From Tenacibaculum finnmarkense genomovar ulcerans (GTDB lineage Bacteria; Bacteroidota; Bacteroidia; Flavobacteriales; Flavobacteriaceae), in assembly GCF_900239495.1 (NCBI RefSeq), contig NZ_OENE01000015.1, positions 46,295-110,294 of the forward strand: DNA of 64,000 nucleotides, given 5' to 3'. Below, one piece after another: positions 55,214 to 64,000 of this stretch. The notes under the pieces were generated by a model that saw nothing but the letters and a program-made list of their open reading frames with translations, did not search any database and had not been told where the DNA came from. How positions within the stretch are numbered: position 1 is the stretch's first letter; the number at the start of each line of letters is the position of its first letter. A program made the position numbers and the translations under genes.

Positions 55214-57010
55214 ATGGCAGATTTATTAAGAGGAGGTCAATTCCTTGTTAGAGAAACAAAGTGTGAAGACGTTTTTACTCCTGAGGATTTTACCGAAGAG
55301 CAAAAAATGATGAAAGAAGCGGTTGGTGAATTTAACGACCGTGAAATTATCCCTCATAAAGCACGTTTTGAAAAGAAAGATTACGCATTAACCGAAGAAA
55401 CCATGCGTAAAGCTGGTGAATTAGGGTTTTTAGGTATTTCTGTTCCTGAGGCTTACGGCGGATTAGGAATGGGCTTTGTTTCTACCATGTTAACCTGTGA
55501 TTATATTTCAAGCGGAACAGGTTCTTTTAGTACTGCTTTCGGAGCGCATACAGGTATTGGAACGATGCCAATTACTTTATACGGAACCGAAGCTCAAAAA
55601 CAAAAATATGTTCCAAAATTAGCAACAGGAGAATGGTTTGGTGCTTACTGTTTAACAGAACCAGGTGCTGGATCGGATGCTAATTCAGGAAAAACAACTG
55701 CTACCCTATCGCAAGATGGAACGCATTATAAATTAAACGGACAAAAAATGTGGATTTCAAACGCAGGTTTTTGTAACGTTATGATTGTGTTTGCTCGTAT
55801 TGAAGATGATAAAAATATTACTGGTTTTATCGTTGAATATGACAAAGACAACAACAATGGTATTGTTTTAGGTGAAGAAGAGCATAAATTAGGAATTCGT
55901 GCTTCTTCTACCCGTCAGGTATTTTATAATGATACTATTGTACCTATTGAAAATATGTTATCAGCAAGAGGAAATGGTTTTAAAATTGCCATGAATGCCT
56001 TAAATGTTGGGCGTATTAAATTAGCTGCTGCTTGTTTAGATTCTCAAAGAAGAATTACCACTACGGCAATTAATTACGCAAATGAGCGTAAGCAATTTAA
56101 AACGGCTATTTCAGAATTTGGTGCTATCAAAATGAAATTAGCCGATATGGCAACTAATGCCTATGTAGGAGAATCAGCATCATACAGAGCTGCTAAAAAT
56201 ATTGAAGACCGTATTGCGTTACGTGAAGCCGAAGGAAATACGCATCAAGAAGCGGAATTGAAAGGTGTGGAAGAATATGCTATTGAATGTTCTATTTTAA
56301 AAGTAGCTGTTTCTGAAGATGTACAAGCGTGTGCTGATGAAGGAATTCAAATTTTTGGTGGAATGGGATTCTCAGAAGAAACTCCTATGGAATCGGCTTG
56401 GAGAGATGCTCGTATTGCTCGTATTTACGAAGGAACAAACGAAATTAACAGATTACTTTCTGTTGGAATGTTGGTTAAAAAAGCCATGAAAGGTCATGTA
56501 GATTTATTAAATCCTGCAATGGCTGTTGGCGAAGAATTATTAGGTATTCCTTCTTTTGATACGCCTGATTATTCTGAATTATTTGCGGAAGAAAAAGAAA
56601 TGGTTGCTAAATTAAAGAAAGTTTTCTTAATGGTTGCAGGGTCTGCAATTCAGAAATTTGGTACAGAATTAGAGCAGCATCAACAATTATTAACGGCGGC
56701 TTCTAATATTTTAATTGAAACATATATGGCAGAATCTGCTATTTTGAGAACTGAAAAGAACGCCAAACGTTTTGGTAAAGATGCTCAAAAAGAACAGATT
56801 GCAATGACGCAATTATATTTATATAATGCGGTAGATATCATCATTAAAAACGCTAAAGAAGGTATTGTTTCTTTTGCCGAAGGTGATGAGCAACGTATGA
56901 TGTTAATGGGCTTAAAACGTTTTACAAAATACGCAAATCAGCCAAACGTAATTGGATTACGTAACATGATTGCTGAAAAATTAAAAGCAGAAAATAAATA
57001 CTGTTTCTAA
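55214..57010 (+). CDS. Acyl-CoA dehydrogenase, long form (FadE-like)
   Basis: The first beta-oxidation step, transferring electrons to ETF. It is 598 residues, about 200 longer than the 14578 paralog, with an extra C-terminal helical domain (from ~residue 440) as in VLCAD-type enzymes. Visible: CLTEPGAGSDANSGKTTATL, KMWISNAGFCNVM, and IFGGMGFSEETPMESAWRDA with YEGTNEINR. It is the last gene of the operon, followed by two hairpins. Confidence 0.94.
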   Translation: MADLLRGGQFLVRETKCEDVFTPEDFTEEQKMMKEAVGEFNDREIIPHKARFEKKDYALTEETMRKAGELGFLGISVPEAYGGLGMGFVSTMLTCDYISSGTGSFSTAFGAHTGIGTMPITLYGTEAQKQKYVPKLATGEWFGAYCLTEPGAGSDANSGKTTATLSQDGTHYKLNGQKMWISNAGFCNVMIVFARIEDDKNITGFIVEYDKDNNNGIVLGEEEHKLGIRASSTRQVFYNDTIVPIENMLSARGNGFKIAMNALNVGRIKLAAACLDSQRRITTTAINYANERKQFKTAISEFGAIKMKLADMATNAYVGESASYRAAKNIEDRIALREAEGNTHQEAELKGVEEYAIECSILKVAVSEDVQACADEGIQIFGGMGFSEETPMESAWRDARIARIYEGTNEINRLLSVGMLVKKAMKGHVDLLNPAMAVGEELLGIPSFDTPDYSELFAEEKEMVAKLKKVFLMVAGSAIQKFGTELEQHQQLLTAASNILIETYMAESAILRTEKNAKRFGKDAQKEQIAMTQLYLYNAVDIIIKNAKEGIVSFAEGDEQRMMLMGLKRFTKYANQPNVIGLRNMIAEKLKAENKYCF

Positions 57011-57060
57011 ATAAATAAGATATCAGGCAGTAACTGTTTTGATATCTTATATAAAAAATC

Positions 57061-57137
57061 TTCTAAAACTCTTCATAATAAGTTTTAGAATTTAGTTGTT
57101 TGTTTAAAAGGTCGTCAATTTATTTTGACGACCTTTT
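57061..57137 (+). terminator. Two successive hairpins after the beta-oxidation operon
   Basis: The first, TTCTAAAACT-N10-AGTTTTAGAA (57061-57090), has no T-tract. The second, AAAAGGTCGTCAA (57106-57118) with TTGACGACCTTTT (57125-57137), is followed by more T and is a standard terminator. The rest of the 352-bp gap (57138-57362) is very AT-rich, with no clear promoter or gene. Confidence 0.85.
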
Positions 57138-57362
57138 TTTTGTTGAAGGAATTAAAATTTCTTAATTATTTTTTAAACGATAAGAAAAGGAATATAATTA
57201 TACTAATTAGTTAGATTTACACTACAAAAAACATTTTATAAGCTATTTTTTACACTAATTTTTATACACTTGTAAAAATATAATTTTTATGTGAGCGCTT
57301 TTTTACATAGTTTTCCTAATCAAATAAAAAGAGATAAACAACCACTCAACTGCATCAAATAA

Positions 57363-57830
57363 ATGAAAAAAAATATTATTTTATTAATTATAGGAGTCAC
57401 ATTAATTTTAATTGGATACGGTCAAAAAAATGAAAAAATTTCTAATTTTAAAGAAAATAAAACTAGTATTATAATTATAGATTTATCAAAAGAAAAAACA
57501 AATTACTTTAATTATTATTTAATTTCAGGAATGTTATTTATTGCAAGCAGTGTACTTTTTTCAAATAATATCTTTAAAGAAAAACCTACCGTAAAAGAAA
57601 AAAAAGAAACGGTAGATCTCCTTGAAAAATTAACAAACCAAGAAAAAAAAGTTGTTCATTTAATAAACCAAACAAAAAGCAATAAAGAAATTGCTGCTCA
57701 ATTGGCTATTAGTTTAAGTACCTTAAAAACTCACATAAATAATATTTATAAAAAACTAGACATAAAATCGAGGGCTGAATTGTTAAATTCTCTTAAAAAT
57801 AAGGGGACTAGTACCAAAATCAACCCATAA
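57363..57830 (+). CDS. Membrane protein with C-terminal LuxR-type HTH
   Basis: A 155-residue protein with two predicted membrane helices (residues 4-20 and ~50-68) and a cytosolic GerE/LuxR-type HTH at ~88-145 (LTNQEKKVVHLINQTKSNKE, then STLKTHINNIYKKLDIKSR). No receiver domain is present. The layout suggests a membrane-tethered one-component regulator. It is 51 bp before the aspartic protease gene and may be cotranscribed with it. Confidence 0.8.
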   Translation: MKKNIILLIIGVTLILIGYGQKNEKISNFKENKTSIIIIDLSKEKTNYFNYYLISGMLFIASSVLFSNNIFKEKPTVKEKKETVDLLEKLTNQEKKVVHLINQTKSNKEIAAQLAISLSTLKTHINNIYKKLDIKSRAELLNSLKNKGTSTKINP

Positions 57831-57881
57831 AAAATAGTTTATTGCTTTAAAAGTGGTTGATTTGCAAAAAATAAATAAAAC

Positions 57882-58871
57882 ATGAATAAATTATTCGCAA
57901 TAACATTACTCTTTTTTTTCACTCAAATTATTTCTGCACAAAATATAAATAAACACCAAAAAATAGCAGATACAACAATTAAAGCCATTAATAATAACCA
58001 AGATACCGACACAATTAACTTACTTGCGAATAAAAAAAATGATAAAAACATTATAGAAATCCCTTTTGAACTTGCAGGGAAATTAATAGCTGTAGACCTT
58101 TTATTAAACGGAACGAAACGAAAATTTATTTTAGACACCGGAGCTCCTTTTGTTATATTAAATTCCGCATATATTATAGCCGACACCACTAAAACAAGTA
58201 GCACTTCTATTAAAGGTGTTAATGGAAATATTTCGAGTATTGGTTTTAAAAAGACTAAATCAATTAATTTTAGTGGGTTAAAAATGAATAATCAAGATAT
58301 TATGACCATGAATTTAGCCCATTTAGAAAAATCTTTAGACTATAAATTCTATGGATTAATAGGTTATGATTTAATTAAAGAATATGATATCATGTTTGAT
58401 TATCGAAAAAAAATAATCACCTTAATAAACCCGGATATTTTTGATGATTATAAGAAACATAATTTATTAAATAATAGCTTAGAAACAATTCCTGTTAAAT
58501 TAAACAAGCATATCCCTGTCGTTGATGTAAAAATTAATAACAAAATTTTAAAACTAGGAATTGACTCAGGAGCTTCAAGTAATTTAATTGATAATGATTT
58601 ATTTAGCAATCTAAAAAAAGAAATACGTAAAATTAAAACAGATAAATTAGAAGGTGCTGATAAACATAGTCAACAAGTAAAAAAAGGTAAAATTAAAAAA
58701 GTGCGCATTGGAAATAAATTGTTTAAAAGAGTAAAAACTTCTTTTAGTGATATTTCTCATTTAAATAGAGACCCTAATATTAACATTGATGGTTTAATTG
58801 GCTACCCTATTTTATCTAAACAAAGAACATTAATTTCTTTTCTGCGAAAAGAAATTATCTTCATTAAATAA
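57882..58871 (+). CDS. Secreted retropepsin-like aspartic protease with two catalytic-type domains
   Basis: A 329-residue protein with signal peptide MNKLFAITLLFFFTQIISAQ. The first domain has FILDTGAPFVIL (D85) and the second has LGIDSGASSNLID (D228). Both have the hydrophobic-D-[TS]-G-A pattern of retroviral-type aspartyl proteases. A single chain with two such domains could form the active site internally, as pepsins do. Substrate unknown. It follows the LuxR-HTH membrane gene and ends at a terminator. Confidence 0.8.
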   Translation: MNKLFAITLLFFFTQIISAQNINKHQKIADTTIKAINNNQDTDTINLLANKKNDKNIIEIPFELAGKLIAVDLLLNGTKRKFILDTGAPFVILNSAYIIADTTKTSSTSIKGVNGNISSIGFKKTKSINFSGLKMNNQDIMTMNLAHLEKSLDYKFYGLIGYDLIKEYDIMFDYRKKIITLINPDIFDDYKKHNLLNNSLETIPVKLNKHIPVVDVKINNKILKLGIDSGASSNLIDNDLFSNLKKEIRKIKTDKLEGADKHSQQVKKGKIKKVRIGNKLFKRVKTSFSDISHLNRDPNINIDGLIGYPILSKQRTLISFLRKEIIFIK

Positions 58872-58887
58872 CAACAAAAATTCCCAC

Positions 58888-58919
58888 AAAAAAAGCCTCC
58901 GTCAAACGGAGGCTTTTTT
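58888..58919. terminator. Bidirectional terminator between the protease and purM genes
   Basis: AAAAAAGCCTCCGT and ACGGAGGCTTTTTT form a 14-bp perfect stem with a CAA loop; it has A- and T-runs on both sides. Confidence 0.92.
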
Positions 58920-58941
58920 CATCTATATAAAACACTTTTAG

Positions 58942-60120
58942 TTAATAATTAAAAGTACCAAACTCACTATTTATAGTTAATTTTTTAGTTTCTGATGCCT
59001 CTACCCTACCTACAATTTGAGCATTTACATTGTACGATTTTGAGATCGCTATAATATCGTCAGCAACCTCTGGCGATACATAAATTTCCATTCTATGCCC
59101 ACAGTTAAATACCTGATACATTTCTTTCCAATCTGTTTTAGATTGCTCTTGTATCAACTTAAATAAAGGCGGAACAGCAAACATAGTATCTTTTATAATA
59201 TGTAACTCATCAACAAAATGTAAAATTTTAGTTTGCGCGCCACCAGAACAATGAATCATTCCGTGAACCGTATCAGCATTAAATTTCGATAAAATCTCTT
59301 TAATAATTGGTGCGTATGTTCTTGTTGGCGATAACACTAACTTACCTGCATCGATTGGCGAATTTTCAACAGCATCTGTTAATTTTGCTTTTCCAGAATA
59401 TACTAAATCCGCAGGAACAGCAGCATCATAACTTTCAGGATATTTAGCTGCTAAATAGTTATCAAAAACATCATGACGAGCAGATGTTAATCCATTAGAA
59501 CCCATTCCACCATTATACTGTGTTTCATAAGTTGCCTGCCCAAAAGATTCTAAACCTACAATTACATCGCCAGCTTTAATGTTTGCGTTGTCAATAACAT
59601 CGCTACGTTTCATACGAGCTGTTACGGTAGAATCTACAATAATAGTACGTACTAAATCACCAACATCGGCAGTTTCACCACCTGTTGAATGAATAGTTAC
59701 ACCAAAACCTTTTAAATCGTCGATTAACTCTTCAGTTCCGTTGATAATTGCTGATAAAACCTCTCCAGGGATTTTACTTTTGTTACGTCCAATTGTGCTA
59801 GAAAGTAGTATGTTATCGGTTGCTCCAACGCATAATAAATCATCAATATTCATGATTAACGCATCTTGTGCAATTCCTTTCCAAACAGAAATATCGCCTG
59901 TTTCTTTCCAATACATATAGGCTAATGATGATTTTGTTCCTGCACCATCGGCGTGCATTATTAAACAATAATCTTCATCATTGGTTAAATAATCAGGTAC
60001 AATTTTACAAAAAGCCTTTGGAAATAACCCTTTGTCAATATTTTTTATAGCATTATGAACATCTTCTTTAGATGCCGATACGCCTCGTTGTGCGTAGCGT
60101 TTAGATACTTCGTTACTCAT
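58942..60120 (-). CDS. purM: Phosphoribosylformylglycinamidine cyclo-ligase (AIR synthetase)
   Basis: Step five of purine synthesis (FGAM to AIR, using ATP). It is 392 residues, the longer Bacteroidota form. The ATP-binding DGAGTKSSLAYMYW segment (~57-70), the metal-binding DDLLCVGATD and HSTGGETADVGDLVRT are clear. The C-terminal domain includes MIHCSGGAQTKILHFVD. A TAAATTTG element (60142-60149) lies just upstream. Confidence 0.92.
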   Translation of the reverse strand: MSNEVSKRYAQRGVSASKEDVHNAIKNIDKGLFPKAFCKIVPDYLTNDEDYCLIMHADGAGTKSSLAYMYWKETGDISVWKGIAQDALIMNIDDLLCVGATDNILLSSTIGRNKSKIPGEVLSAIINGTEELIDDLKGFGVTIHSTGGETADVGDLVRTIIVDSTVTARMKRSDVIDNANIKAGDVIVGLESFGQATYETQYNGGMGSNGLTSARHDVFDNYLAAKYPESYDAAVPADLVYSGKAKLTDAVENSPIDAGKLVLSPTRTYAPIIKEILSKFNADTVHGMIHCSGGAQTKILHFVDELHIIKDTMFAVPPLFKLIQEQSKTDWKEMYQVFNCGHRMEIYVSPEVADDIIAISKSYNVNAQIVGRVEASETKKLTINSEFGTFNY

Positions 60121-60202
60121 GTGTTATGTTGTTGTTGACTGCAAATTTAACAGAATTCAAAAGGGTTTCCTATTTAATTTTTAGTTAATTGTTTTTATTG
60201 TT

Positions 60203-62386
60203 TTATCTGATAAATAATAATTCTCTATATTTTGTTAAAGGCCATAAATTATCATCTACCAATAATTCTAACTTATCACAATGATAACGGATTTCATCAA
60301 AAAACGGTTTTACTTTATTACAATAATTATCGGCATTTTTTTGCCCAAAAAATTTGTTCGTTTTTTTACGTTCTTCGGTCATTTTTTCAATTTTAGAATT
60401 GATTTCAGCAAGATGCCCCGATATTTTTTTAATTAAATCAAGCTGCTCTTTAGCGTATTGCTCAAAGCCGTTTCCAAAAATTTCTTTCAAGCCTTTTACA
60501 TTTTCGATTAAGGTGTTTTGATATTGAATAGCCGTAGGAATTACATGATTCCTGGCAACATCTGCTAAAACTCTACTTTCAATTTGAATTCGTTTTGAAT
60601 ACTCTTCTAATTCAATTTCATGACGAGCCACCACCTCTATTTTATTCATCACATTCATCTCTTCAAAAAGTGAAATTGATTTTTCAGAAACTTTTGCTTT
60701 CAGAGCCTCAGGTGTTGTTTTATGATTGCTTAATCCGCGTTTTTCAGCTTCTTTTTCCCATTTAATTCCGTAGCCATCGCCTTCAAATCTAATTTTTTTA
60801 GACGCCTTTATATACTCTCTTAATACATTAAAAATAGCCTCATCTTTTTTCAAGCTTTTTGCCTCTATTAAGGTATCTACCTCAATTTTAAATTCTTTTA
60901 GCTGTTTTGCTATAATCGTATTTAAAACCGTCATCGGTCCTGCACAATTAGCCCACGAACCAACGGCACGTAATTCGAATTTATTTCCTGTAAAAGCAAA
61001 AGGAGATGTTCGGTTTCTATCGGTATTATCTAATAATATTTCTGGAATTTTACCGACAATATTTAATTTTAAATCTGTTTTTTCTTGAGGCGATAATTTT
61101 CCTTTGGTAACGTTTTCTAATTCGTCTAATACTTCGGATAATTGCGAGCCAATAAACACCGAAATAATTGCTGGTGGCGCTTCATTTGCTCCTAACCTGT
61201 GGTCATTACTAGCACTTGCCATCGATGCTCTAATTAATGCTTCATAATCATGAACTGCTTTAATGGTATTTACAAAAAAGGTTAAAAACTGTAAATTTTT
61301 CATCGGAGTTTTTCCTGGGCTCAATAAATTAACACCTGTATTTGTTTCTAAAGACCAGTTATTATGTTTCCCTGAACCGTTAATTCCTTCAAAAGGTTTT
61401 TCATGAAATAATACTTTAAACTGATGACGTTGCGATACTTTTTCCATCACATCCATTAATAATGAATTGTGGTCAACCGCTAAATTAGCTTCTTCAAAAA
61501 TAGGCGCTAACTCAAACTGATTCGGTGCTACTTCATTATGACGGGTTTTTACAGGAACACCTAATAACATACATTCTTGCTCTAAATCGCGCATAAAACT
61601 CAGTACTCTATCAGGAATTGACCCAAAATAATGGTCATCTAATTGCTGTCCTTTTGCAGGAGAATGCCCTAAAAGCGTTCTTCCTGTCATCATTAAATCA
61701 GGGCGGGCAGCAGCTAACGCAGTATCAATTAAAAAATACTCTTGCTCCCAACCTAAAGTTGCACTTACTTTTGATACGTTTTTATCAAAATATTTGCAAA
61801 CTGCGGTTGCCGATGTATCAACAGCTTGTAAGGCCTTTAATAAAGGCGCTTTATTATCTAAAGATTCGCCAGTATAAGCAACAAAAACCGTTGGAATACA
61901 CAACGTTGTACCATACACAAATGCTGGCGATGTAGGATCCCAAGCCGTATAACCACGGGCTTCAAAGGTGTTTCTTATCCCGCCATGCGGAAAACTAGAC
62001 GCATCAGGTTCTTGCTGTACCAATTGCCCACCATCAAAACGCTCCATAGCGCCACCGCCTTCAATAGTTTCAAAAAAAGCATCGTGTTTTTCCGCCGTTG
62101 CCCCCGTTAATGGCTGAAACCAATGCGTATAATGAGTCGCATTTTTAGACAGCGCCCAATCTTTCATACTTACCGCAATTTGATCGGCAATTTTTCTGTC
62201 AATTTTAGTTCCAAATTCAATGGCGTTCATCACACTTTTATACGCATCTTTTGTCATGTACTGACGCATTGCTTGTTCGTTAAAAACATTTTTCCCAAAC
62301 AATTCTGAACGACGCCCTTTTTGTTCTATAAAAACAGGTTTTCTGTGTAAAGTTTCTTTTAAAGCGCTAAATCTTAAAGTTGACAT
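60203..62386 (-). CDS. glnN: Glutamine synthetase type III (GSIII)
   Basis: ATP-dependent ammonia assimilation into glutamine. It is 727 residues from the ATG at 62386 (MSTLRFSALKETLHRK); a longer frame adds 15 residues and is unlikely. Typical GSIII segments: GWEQEYFLID, RHNEVAPNQFELAPIFEEAN, NGSGKHNNWSLET, LGANEAPPAIISVFIG and NRTSPFAFTGNKFELRAVGS. It is divergent from the GSII gene, separated by 187 bp that must hold both promoters. Confidence 0.95.
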   Translation of the reverse strand: MSTLRFSALKETLHRKPVFIEQKGRRSELFGKNVFNEQAMRQYMTKDAYKSVMNAIEFGTKIDRKIADQIAVSMKDWALSKNATHYTHWFQPLTGATAEKHDAFFETIEGGGAMERFDGGQLVQQEPDASSFPHGGIRNTFEARGYTAWDPTSPAFVYGTTLCIPTVFVAYTGESLDNKAPLLKALQAVDTSATAVCKYFDKNVSKVSATLGWEQEYFLIDTALAAARPDLMMTGRTLLGHSPAKGQQLDDHYFGSIPDRVLSFMRDLEQECMLLGVPVKTRHNEVAPNQFELAPIFEEANLAVDHNSLLMDVMEKVSQRHQFKVLFHEKPFEGINGSGKHNNWSLETNTGVNLLSPGKTPMKNLQFLTFFVNTIKAVHDYEALIRASMASASNDHRLGANEAPPAIISVFIGSQLSEVLDELENVTKGKLSPQEKTDLKLNIVGKIPEILLDNTDRNRTSPFAFTGNKFELRAVGSWANCAGPMTVLNTIIAKQLKEFKIEVDTLIEAKSLKKDEAIFNVLREYIKASKKIRFEGDGYGIKWEKEAEKRGLSNHKTTPEALKAKVSEKSISLFEEMNVMNKIEVVARHEIELEEYSKRIQIESRVLADVARNHVIPTAIQYQNTLIENVKGLKEIFGNGFEQYAKEQLDLIKKISGHLAEINSKIEKMTEERKKTNKFFGQKNADNYCNKVKPFFDEIRYHCDKLELLVDDNLWPLTKYRELLFIR

Positions 62387-62529
62387 AATATAAGGTGTGA
62401 ATTTGAGGTCAAAAATACATAAATTTATCAAAATTAAAGAACACCCCCTAAAAAAACAGGGGTTGCACAGGTAAAAACTAATATTAAATATTTTACCCCT
62501 ATAAATTTTAGCATATAATATAAATTATT

Positions 62530-62537
62530 TATTTTTG
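62530..62537 (+). promoter_or_regulatory. GSII -7 element in the shared GSIII/GSII region
   Basis: TATTTTTG matches TAnnTTTG, 36 bp before the GSII ATG. The 187-bp spacer also holds AACACCCCCTAAAAAAACAG near the GSIII side. Confidence 0.6.
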
Positions 62538-62573
62538 CTTTGAATTCAATTCTAAATAATAGATTCTAGTATC

Positions 62574-63596
62574 ATGGCAAAAATTAAGTTAGAGTATATC
62601 TGGTTAGATGGTTACAAACCGACTCAAAACCTACGAAGTAAAACAAAGGTTGAAGAGCATGAAAATTTTCAAGGAACTTTAGAAGAGCTAAAAAATTGGT
62701 CTTTTGACGGGTCTTCTACAAAACAAGCTTCAGGAGGCGCTTCTGACTGTGTTTTAAAACCTGTTGCAATTTATCCTGATCCTGCTCGTGTTAACGGATA
62801 TTTAGTAATGAATGAAGTAATGAATGCTGACGGAACTCCGCATGAATCTAACGCTCGTGCTACTATTAATGATGACAATAACGATTTCTGGTTCGGTTTT
62901 GAACAAGAATATTTTATTATGGACAACGCAACACAACTTCCTTTAGGATTTCCTGTTGGCGGATATCCAGGACCTCAAGGAATGTATTATTGTTCAGTTG
63001 GCGGAAAAAATACACATGGAAGAGATTTCGTAGAACAACATGCTGATTTATGTATCGATGCAGGTTTAAATTTTGAAGGAATTAATCAAGAAGTTGCTTC
63101 AGGACAATGGGAATTTCAATTATTTGCAAAAGGTGCTAAAATAGCTGGTGATGAAATTTGGATCGCTCGTTATTTATTAGACAGATTAACAGAACAATAT
63201 GGTTATTATATTGAATATCATCCAAAACCTGTAAAAGGAGATTGGAATGGTTCAGGAATGCACGCAAATTTCTCTAACACTACCTTAAGAACTTGTGGAT
63301 CAAAAGAAATTTACATGAAAGTATGTGAAGCTTTTAGACCTGTAACCAAAGAACATATTGACATTTACGGAGCTTACAACGACCAACGTTTAACAGGTTT
63401 ACACGAAACTGCTTCAATTACCGATTTTAGTTACGGAATTTCTGACAGAGGCGCTTCAATTCGTATTCCTATTTTAACAGTTGACAACGATTGGAAAGGA
63501 TATTTAGAAGACAGAAGACCTGCTTCAAACGGAGATCCTTACAAAATTGCTTCAAGAATTATACAAACAGTAAAGCCTGTTTGCGATAACTTATAA
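62574..63596 (+). CDS. Glutamine synthetase, eukaryote-like type II
   Basis: A second, unrelated-class glutamine synthetase. It is 340 residues, the short GSII form. Visible: LEYIWLDGYKPTQNLRSKTK, NWSFDGSSTKQA, FGFEQEYFIMDN, QVASGQWEFQ-type active-site strand (EINQEVASGQWEFQLF region), GDWNGSGMHANFS and DRGASIRIP. GSII is uncommon in bacteria but regular in Flavobacteriia beside GSIII. A (CAA)11 tract begins 23 bp after the stop, followed by a terminator. Confidence 0.94.
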   Translation: MAKIKLEYIWLDGYKPTQNLRSKTKVEEHENFQGTLEELKNWSFDGSSTKQASGGASDCVLKPVAIYPDPARVNGYLVMNEVMNADGTPHESNARATINDDNNDFWFGFEQEYFIMDNATQLPLGFPVGGYPGPQGMYYCSVGGKNTHGRDFVEQHADLCIDAGLNFEGINQEVASGQWEFQLFAKGAKIAGDEIWIARYLLDRLTEQYGYYIEYHPKPVKGDWNGSGMHANFSNTTLRTCGSKEIYMKVCEAFRPVTKEHIDIYGAYNDQRLTGLHETASITDFSYGISDRGASIRIPILTVDNDWKGYLEDRRPASNGDPYKIASRIIQTVKPVCDNL

Positions 63597-63618
63597 TATA
63601 TTTTCCATTACAACATAC

Positions 63619-63651
<33 letters not shown>

Positions 63652-63656
63652 AAGAG

Positions 63657-63684
63657 GCCTTTAAATTCGTTTAAAGGCTTTTTT
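63657..63684 (+). terminator. UUCG-loop terminator of the GSII gene
   Basis: GCCTTTAAA and TTTAAAGGC (63657-63665 and 63670-63678) close a TTCG tetraloop, followed by six T. Confidence 0.95.
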
Positions 63685-63717
63685 GTGCGATATATTTTAT
63701 AAGAAAAAGGATTATTT

Positions 63718-63812
63718 GAAGCTATTTCCCGCTTTACGCACTCGCTTTTTTTATTTTTCAAAAGAAAAAAATAAAAAAGAGCTCAAACAATTGCTTCAAT
63801 CGGGGCTAGGGA
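63718..63812 (-). ncRNA. Candidate Flavo-1-like structured RNA, copy 2
   Basis: On the minus strand CCCTAGCCCCGATTGAAGCA opens the element; a long hairpin of complementary A- and T-runs lies in the middle, and AAAGCGGGAAATAGC closes it. It shares the TAGC-x-CGATTGAA start and the late GCGG/GGAAA core with copy 1 at 14460. An open frame over it (63683-63874, plus) is not considered a gene. Confidence 0.5.
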
Positions 63813-63876
63813 TTTTGCTAATTTTCATAATTTCAGAAATTAATTATAATTTTACTGCAAAAACTCATAAATAAAC

Positions 63877-63985
63877 TGTCAGTTCGAGTGATTTTTTTCC
63901 TTCAAAAAAAATGGTATCGAGAACTTTTTTATCTTCAAAATCAATATAAAACAATTCAAATTCTCGATACAATTTCAATTCCTTC
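63877..63985. repeat. Dispersed intergenic repeat, copy 2
   Basis: CTGTCAGTTCGAGTGATTTT starts this stretch, matching 34245 with two differences. Further on TATCGAGAA (about 63914) and TTCTCGATA (about 63961) form an inverted repeat. It lies in the 404-bp gene-free stretch at the right edge, together with the CAA tract, terminator and Flavo-1-like element. Confidence 0.6.
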
Positions 63986-64000
63986 TAGTCATTAAAATCA

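Noticed and set aside
63683..63874. 63-residue plus-strand ORF after the GSII terminator
   Set aside because: It starts inside the terminator T-tract and lies over the Flavo-1-like element; the protein shows no family features and the DNA is better explained as a structured noncoding element.

Overview
The window looks like a chromosomal segment of a Flavobacteriaceae-type member of the Bacteroidota (I would guess near Tenacibaculum or Polaribacter, but the genus is inference). The evidence is low GC with AT-rich spacers, TAnnTTTG promoter elements, almost no Shine-Dalgarno sites except a strong one before rpsU, a GSIII/GSII glutamine synthetase pair, a fused E1 alpha/beta 2-oxoacid dehydrogenase, and family-typical surface proteins.

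Left part (1-14,435, all minus strand): the core expression cluster. Read in the direction of transcription it is rpsU, xerC-type recombinase, hpf, tRNA-Thr(TGT), tRNA-Tyr(GTA), tRNA-Gly(TCC), tRNA-Thr(GGT), tuf, tRNA-Trp(CCA), secE, nusG, rplK, rplA, rplJ, rplL, rpoB and rpoC, the last running off the left edge. Hairpins sit in the rplL-rpoB and rpoB-rpoC gaps.

14,460-23,322: a candidate Flavo-1-like noncoding RNA, an acyl-CoA dehydrogenase, a helix-hairpin-helix protein, an AGCS sodium:amino-acid symporter, a pspC/potassium channel/SDR operon, and uvrA on the plus strand.

23,323-30,464 is the accessory highlight: a rearranged double-glycine-leader peptide (bacteriocin/microcin-like) locus. 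It holds four short precursor genes in two pairs, a CPBP-family membrane protease (candidate immunity or processing protein), a HlyD-type membrane fusion protein, a small HTH protein, and an intact C39-peptidase ABC transporter. Direct repeats of about 180 and 265 bp, a 27-bp scar of the transporter start, a transporter/UvrA chimeric pseudogene, tandem GGGTTAACCC palindromes and a MITE-like element record repeated duplication and deletion. A motif TGCAA-N5-TTGCAGTRAACA occurs four times, before both peptide pairs and both transporter starts.

30,465-41,334: a LOG-family protein, a large protein with an M1-peptidase-like domain lacking zinc ligands plus a probable beta-barrel, the fused E1 dehydrogenase, an SH3 lipoprotein, and a damaged NAD-salvage operon (nrtR, nadV, phosphoribosyltransferase). 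In that operon the middle of nadV is replaced by a DUF2971-type gene, leaving a 5' stub and a 3' remnant.

41,335-64,000: nitroreductase, SSS symporter, small basic protein, AIM24-like protein, GNAT; a peroxiredoxin/thioredoxin cluster; a sigma-54 activator without a DNA-binding domain; MscS; a Na+-efflux-like ABC pair; a MarR-controlled beta-oxidation operon (fadB/fadA/fadE type); a membrane LuxR-HTH protein; a two-domain retropepsin-like protease; purM; and divergent GSIII and GSII glutamine synthetase genes. The right edge carries a (CAA)11 tract, a UUCG terminator, a second Flavo-1-like element and a dispersed repeat.
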